From NCBI GenBank assembly GCA_002323795.1, contig DCPZ01000016.1:1690-47596 (forward strand): DNA of 45,907 bases, in the 5' to 3' direction. The DNA comes from Flavobacteriales bacterium UBA1531 (lineage in GTDB: Bacteria; Bacteroidota; Bacteroidia; Flavobacteriales_D; Sanyastnellaceae). This document shows, piece by piece, positions 42,469-45,907 of this stretch (the first letter of the stretch is position 1; each line of letters begins with the position of its first letter). Made by a program: the position numbers and the translations under genes. The notes below the pieces were generated by a model. That model saw only the letters and a list, made by a program, of their open reading frames with translations. It made no database searches and had not been told where the DNA came from.

Positions 42469-42704
42469 GTTAGCAAGTCATTAGAGGGATGCAAATCTAC
42501 GGCTTTGTTCGCGGAAAGCCAACGTGTTTTGCAATTGTCCACAGGAATTCAATGGATGGTGAAAATCACTGGAATTTTAAGCGGTGAAGAGTCTTGACAT
42601 TTGGCTCTATTGAAAAGGACCGCAGAGGTGCTTTATTCGCCAATCATGAGCGTTGGTTTTGCCCGGTTTTTATACCGTTCCAAATGCCAAAGCAAAACAT
42701 CGAA
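42469..42704. other. Intergenic region between prs and the response regulator gene
   Basis: Holds the prs promoter (42492-42522). I see no convincing terminator hairpin and no gene. Confidence 0.5.
42492..42522 (-). promoter_or_regulatory. -33/-7 promoter of prs-rplY-pth
   Basis: Minus strand: TTG (42522-42520), 20-nt spacer, TAGATTTG (42499-42492). Exact match to the Bacteroidota consensus; the leader before the ATG at 42468 would be about 20 nt. Confidence 0.8.
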
Positions 42705-43412
42705 TCATTCAGGGACAATCATCTTGAAGCCCTTCCCGTGAACGTTCAAAATTTGAATGCTTTCGTCAGGCTTCAAATGGCGCCGCAACTTCGCGATGTA
42801 AACATCCATTGACCGACCATTGAAATAGTTGGGATCGCCCCAGATTGATTTGAGCGCGTATGTGCGCTCTAGCAGATTATTGCGGTGTTTACACAACAAA
42901 AAGAGGAGTTCGTTTTCTTTCGTGGTTAGGCGTTGTTCCGATCCATCCTTGCGTCGCAGCATCTGGGTGTTATAATCAAACAGAAAGGAGGCAATGGCAA
43001 TATCGCCGACCTTTTCTTCACCGTCGGGGAGTGCTGCACTGCGCCTGAGGATTGCCTGAATCCTCACCAAAAGCTCCTCCATGCTAAAGGGCTTCGTCAT
43101 ATAGTCATCCGCTCCTACTTTGAATCCCTCAAGAGTGTCTTCTTGGGTGGAGCGGGCAGTCAAGAAAAGAATGGGCAAGTGCTTGTTTTCTCTGCGGATT
43201 TCTTCGGCGACTTGGTATCCGTCTTTGCGTGGCATCATCACATCGAGAATGATAAAGTCGAAGGCATTGCGGTGGAATTCTTTCAATCCTTCGACGCCGT
43301 CCTTGGCCCAGATGGTTTCAAAGCCTTTCGCCTGGAGATAGTCGGAGAGCAAACGCCCCAAGTTGGGATCGTCTTCGCATAGCAATATGCTGAGTTGGTT
43401 TGAATCGCTCAT
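42705..43412 (-). CDS. rprY: OmpR-family response regulator (RprY-like)
   Basis: A 235-aa two-component regulator. The receiver domain (about 8-122) has the acidic pair Glu13-Asp14-Asp15, phospho-acceptor Asp57 in IILDVMMP, the LTARS Thr and the KPF lysine. The C-terminal winged helix (about 135-233) ends LNVHGKGFKM. The start ILLCEDDPNLGRLLSDYLQAKGF closely matches RprY of Bacteroides as I know it. The kinase gene lies 19 nt upstream on the same strand. The target genes cannot be read from this window. Confidence 0.88.
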   Translation of the reverse strand: MSDSNQLSILLCEDDPNLGRLLSDYLQAKGFETIWAKDGVEGLKEFHRNAFDFIILDVMMPRKDGYQVAEEIRRENKHLPILFLTARSTQEDTLEGFKVGADDYMTKPFSMEELLVRIQAILRRSAALPDGEEKVGDIAIASFLFDYNTQMLRRKDGSEQRLTTKENELLFLLCKHRNNLLERTYALKSIWGDPNYFNGRSMDVYIAKLRRHLKPDESIQILNVHGKGFKMIVPE

Positions 43413-43431
43413 TCTTGTTATTTCGTCTGAT

Positions 43432-44757
43432 TTAATCTGTCAGTTTTTCCTTTTGCAAGTTCAAAATGAATGTGCTTCCTTTCCCGGGTTCGCTCTCGAC
43501 GTTGATGGTTCCTCTGTGCCGATCGACTACGGTCTTTACGTAGCTCAAACCCAGCCCAAAACCTTTCACGTCGTGAACATTACCGGTAGGGACGCGATAC
43601 AGTCTATCAAATACCTTGCCTAAATGTTCTTTGGCAATTCCAATGCCATTGTCTTGAAAACGCAATTCCACGCCATCTGTTGTCTGCTGCGAGGTGATTT
43701 TGAGCAATAAATTCCCATCGGCATATTTCAGGGCGTTGTCCACTAGGTTGAAAACCACGTTGCTGAGGTGTGTGCGGTCTGCGAAGATCAATGCCGATTC
43801 TGCATCCAATTCCAACGCAACTTTTCCACCGCGTTTTCGAACCTGTATGGCGACGTTCTTGAGCACTTCCTTGATGAGGTCATGCACATTGAGGGTCTGC
43901 ATGTGGAGCTGCATTTTACCGGATTCTGCCAAACTGGCCTGCAGCACATTTTCCACCAGCAGTCCCAACCGCTTATTTTCTTCATGGATCAATCCGATGT
44001 AGTAATTGAAACTCTCCGGATCCTTTTGCATATCGGAATCTTTCAATGCTTCTGCTGCCAGTCCAATGGTGCTGATTGGCGTTTTGAGCTCATGGGTGAG
44101 GTTGTTCATGAGGTCCCTCCGAATGCGGTCAATGCGTTTGTTTCGCGCGGCTCCTGTGACGGCGGAAAAGAATCCCCATGCCAAAATCGCAATCATGAGT
44201 CCCGTCAATGCAAATTGGGCCAGCAATTCATGCAGCAGGTAACGGTTCATTTTGGGAAAGTGAATGCGCAGGCTGAGCGCCTCAATGGCTGTCTGATAAG
44301 GGGTGATTTCAAGTGCTTCCCGAAAGACGTCATCTTCGTCGGCCAATTTCACGGGTTGGCCATAGCGGTCAAAAACGGACACGATGACCGGTATTTCAAT
44401 GCCATGTGCCGCTAGGATGACGGGGGTCAGGCTGTCAATTTTCAAGGCTCTAACACGATTCAACATGCGATTTTCGGCGTCGTCTAAGCTTGTGCCGAGA
44501 CTCGCAGCGGATTGAATGAGATCGTTTTCGTTGGATTCGGGAATCGCTTCCAAATCAATTTGAAGGATATCTGCGGAGGGCCTCGTCAGCATTTCAGAGA
44601 GTTGGTTCAACGAGTGCTGAACATTGTCATCAAAAATTTGCTGCCGCATATTCACAGACGAACGCAACCAGACAATCTGCACCGTGCTCATCGTGACCAA
44701 GGCAAACACCATGGCTCCTGCGAACCAGGGGAAAACGAATGGTTTGCTTTTTTTCAT
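43432..44757 (-). CDS. rprX: Sensor histidine kinase (RprX-like)
   Basis: A 441-aa membrane kinase. Helix 1 is at about 10-31 and helix 2 at about 177-200, enclosing a periplasmic sensor of about 145 residues without a recognised domain. The HisKA motif NNLTHELKTPIS has the phosphorylated His222. The ATPase domain has the N box (VVFNLVDNALKYA), DNGIGIAKEH, the F box VFDRLYRV and GFGLGLSYV. It should phosphorylate the regulator encoded 19 nt downstream. The signal is unknown. Confidence 0.88.
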   Translation of the reverse strand: MKKSKPFVFPWFAGAMVFALVTMSTVQIVWLRSSVNMRQQIFDDNVQHSLNQLSEMLTRPSADILQIDLEAIPESNENDLIQSAASLGTSLDDAENRMLNRVRALKIDSLTPVILAAHGIEIPVIVSVFDRYGQPVKLADEDDVFREALEITPYQTAIEALSLRIHFPKMNRYLLHELLAQFALTGLMIAILAWGFFSAVTGAARNKRIDRIRRDLMNNLTHELKTPISTIGLAAEALKDSDMQKDPESFNYYIGLIHEENKRLGLLVENVLQASLAESGKMQLHMQTLNVHDLIKEVLKNVAIQVRKRGGKVALELDAESALIFADRTHLSNVVFNLVDNALKYADGNLLLKITSQQTTDGVELRFQDNGIGIAKEHLGKVFDRLYRVPTGNVHDVKGFGLGLSYVKTVVDRHRGTINVESEPGKGSTFILNLQKEKLTD

Positions 44758-44926
44758 CTTGTACGGGTAAAGTTACACGGACTCGCCTGCCAGAAGCCGA
44801 TGCAGCAAAAATTCAACAACCCTTAACACTTTGATGCGAAGCGATTCAAGGGGTGTTTCCCAGCAATCGCCCGGGGAATGCTTTAATTTAGGGGGGGTGG
44901 GCGCTCAATGTCACAGTCGAAATCCT

Positions 44927-44934
44927 TACATTTG
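44927..44934 (+). promoter_or_regulatory. -7 box of dnaG
   Basis: TACATTTG, an exact TAnnTTTG, 21 nt before the ATG at 44956. No -33 TTG at 19-21 nt. Confidence 0.5.
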
Positions 44935-44955
44935 ATGCCCGCTTAAGACCAAAAC

Positions 44956-45907
44956 ATGATCCCTGCTCAAACCGTCGATTTGGTGATGCAGACTGCCTTG
45001 ATAGAAGAGGTGGTAGGGGATTATGTGGAACTTAAAAAATCCGGCAGCTCTTTCCGTGGCTTGAGTCCGTTTACGAACGAGAAAACCCCTTCGTTCTATG
45101 TCCTTCCTGAGAAGGGGATTTTCAAGTGTTTTTCCAGCGGAAAAGCCGGTAGTGTGGTGACTTTTTTGATGGAATTGGAAAAACTGAGTTTTCCAGAGGC
45201 CATCAAGCAGTTGGCTCAGCGTTATGGGATCGAGATTGAAGAGGAGGAGGTAACACCGGAACAACACCAGGCAAGGACCGAACGTGAGAGTCTGCTCGAT
45301 TTGAATTCGTGGACTCAAAAGTGGTTAACAGACCAAATGCATGAAACGGACGAGGGCAAGGCGATTGCGCTTTCGTATTTTGAGTCGCGAGGATTTCGCA
45401 AACCCGTTTTGGATGCATTCAAAATTGGTTATTGTCCGGATTCATGGGATGCCATGAGCCAAGCGGCGTTGGACGCAGGCTATGCAAAGGAGCGATTGTT
45501 AGCCCTAGGCCTTGTCAAGGAAACCAATGGCAAGCCGTGGGATTTCTTCAAAGGTCGCGTCATGTTTCCGATCCGAGATGCGACCGGGAGAACCATTGCT
45601 TTTGGAGGACGCACGCTTCGCAGCGATAAAAAAATCGCGAAGTATTTCAACAGCCCTGAAAGCTCGCTTTATAGCAAAGGACAGGTGCTATTTGGCCTGC
45701 ATTTGGCAAAACCAGCCATCACCAAGGAAGACCGTGTGCTCTTGGTTGAAGGATACACGGACGTCATGGCCATGCACCAGGCGGGCATTGAAAACGTGGT
45801 TTCGTCCAGCGGAACGGCCTTAACGGTGGAACAAATCAAGTTGATTCGTCGCTATACAAAGAATGTGACGGTGTTGTTTGATGGTGATGCGGCCGGCATT
45901 CGGGCGT
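44956..45907 (+). CDS. dnaG: DNA primase, N-terminal part (cut by the window end)
   Basis: An open frame from the ATG at 44956 to the right edge: 317 residues of a protein normally near 600-650. DnaG makes RNA primers at the replication fork. The N-terminal domain has the zinc-ribbon shape (GLSPFTNEKTPSF, then FKCFSSGKAGSVVTFLME), but of the usual C-H-C-C ligands only Cys58 remains (Ser37, Thr40 and Ser61 replace the others). The RNA polymerase domain follows (KGRVMFPIRDATGRTIAFGG, YFNSPES), then the TOPRIM motifs VEGYTDVMAMHQAG and VTVLFDGDAAGIRA. The C-terminal helicase-binding part is outside the window. Confidence 0.95.
   Translation, partial: MIPAQTVDLVMQTALIEEVVGDYVELKKSGSSFRGLSPFTNEKTPSFYVLPEKGIFKCFSSGKAGSVVTFLMELEKLSFPEAIKQLAQRYGIEIEEEEVTPEQHQARTERESLLDLNSWTQKWLTDQMHETDEGKAIALSYFESRGFRKPVLDAFKIGYCPDSWDAMSQAALDAGYAKERLLALGLVKETNGKPWDFFKGRVMFPIRDATGRTIAFGGRTLRSDKKIAKYFNSPESSLYSKGQVLFGLHLAKPAITKEDRVLLVEGYTDVMAMHQAGIENVVSSSGTALTVEQIKLIRRYTKNVTVLFDGDAAGIRA

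Noticed and set aside
44891..44897. G7 run upstream of dnaG
   Set aside because: It lies upstream of the -33 position, not in the spacer, and dnaG is essential, so a switch is unlikely.

Overview
The window looks like a chromosomal segment of a free-living, probably marine member of the Bacteroidota (Flavobacteriia-like). The main reasons are: a secreted protein with a type IX secretion (T9SS) type-A C-terminal domain; Bacteroidota -33/-7 promoters (TTG, 19-21 nt, TAnnTTTG); an RprXY-like two-component pair; an L25/CTC-type ribosomal protein behind prs; a DnaG whose zinc ligands are substituted; and secreted proteins built from a Cys-rich repeat (GCTD..ACNYD...DDGSC) that I associate with marine Bacteroidota. 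I see no rRNA, CRISPR array, insertion sequence or prophage. There is one tRNA (Val, GAC).

Layout. 1-4768 (minus): a glycan-use cluster with a cut-off GPH-type sugar symporter, a GH-A glycosidase lipoprotein and a 1153-aa phosphorylase-like protein; oligo-beta-1,3-glucan is a plausible substrate. 5054-10561: surface and small accessory genes (Fib_succ_major lipoprotein, GNAT acetyltransferase, NTF2-like lipoprotein, unknown protein, DoxX, T9SS cargo). 10966-16618: a large adhesin-like protein, a small Cys-rich protein with a PID-CTERM-like tail, and a lysyl-endopeptidase-like protease; the first and third end in paired dockerin-like calcium loops. 16702-19192: fatty acid desaturase, tRNA-Val and an AT-rich glycosyltransferase bracketed by two copies of the tRNA terminator. 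19519-25135: sodium/solute symporter, sialidase-fold protein, and feoA and feoB facing each other.

25188-35363 (minus) is one long same-strand run: hmgA and hpd (tyrosine catabolism), a fused peptide-ABC ATPase, an enoyl-CoA hydratase, dut, a sugar nucleotidyltransferase, and three envelope genes (TPR lipoprotein, DUF4292 lipoprotein, EnvC-like protein). 35471-38113 (minus): GH73/LysM glucosaminidase, then a MORN lipoprotein coupled to a polyprenyl diphosphate synthase. 38177-40276 (plus): yicC-gmk-nadD, overlapping. 40277-42468 (minus): prs-rplY-pth. 42705-44757 (minus): RprXY-like pair. 44956 to the end (plus): dnaG, cut by the window.

The strongest unexplained signals concern expression. 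Six genes have a -7 box, or a one-mismatch version, exactly 4 nt before the start codon, which predicts leaderless mRNAs. One of them, a surface lipoprotein, also has a nine-G run inside its -33/-7 spacer, a candidate phase-variation switch. The PID-CTERM-like and dockerin-like protein tails are the best candidates for an incompletely described surface-sorting system.
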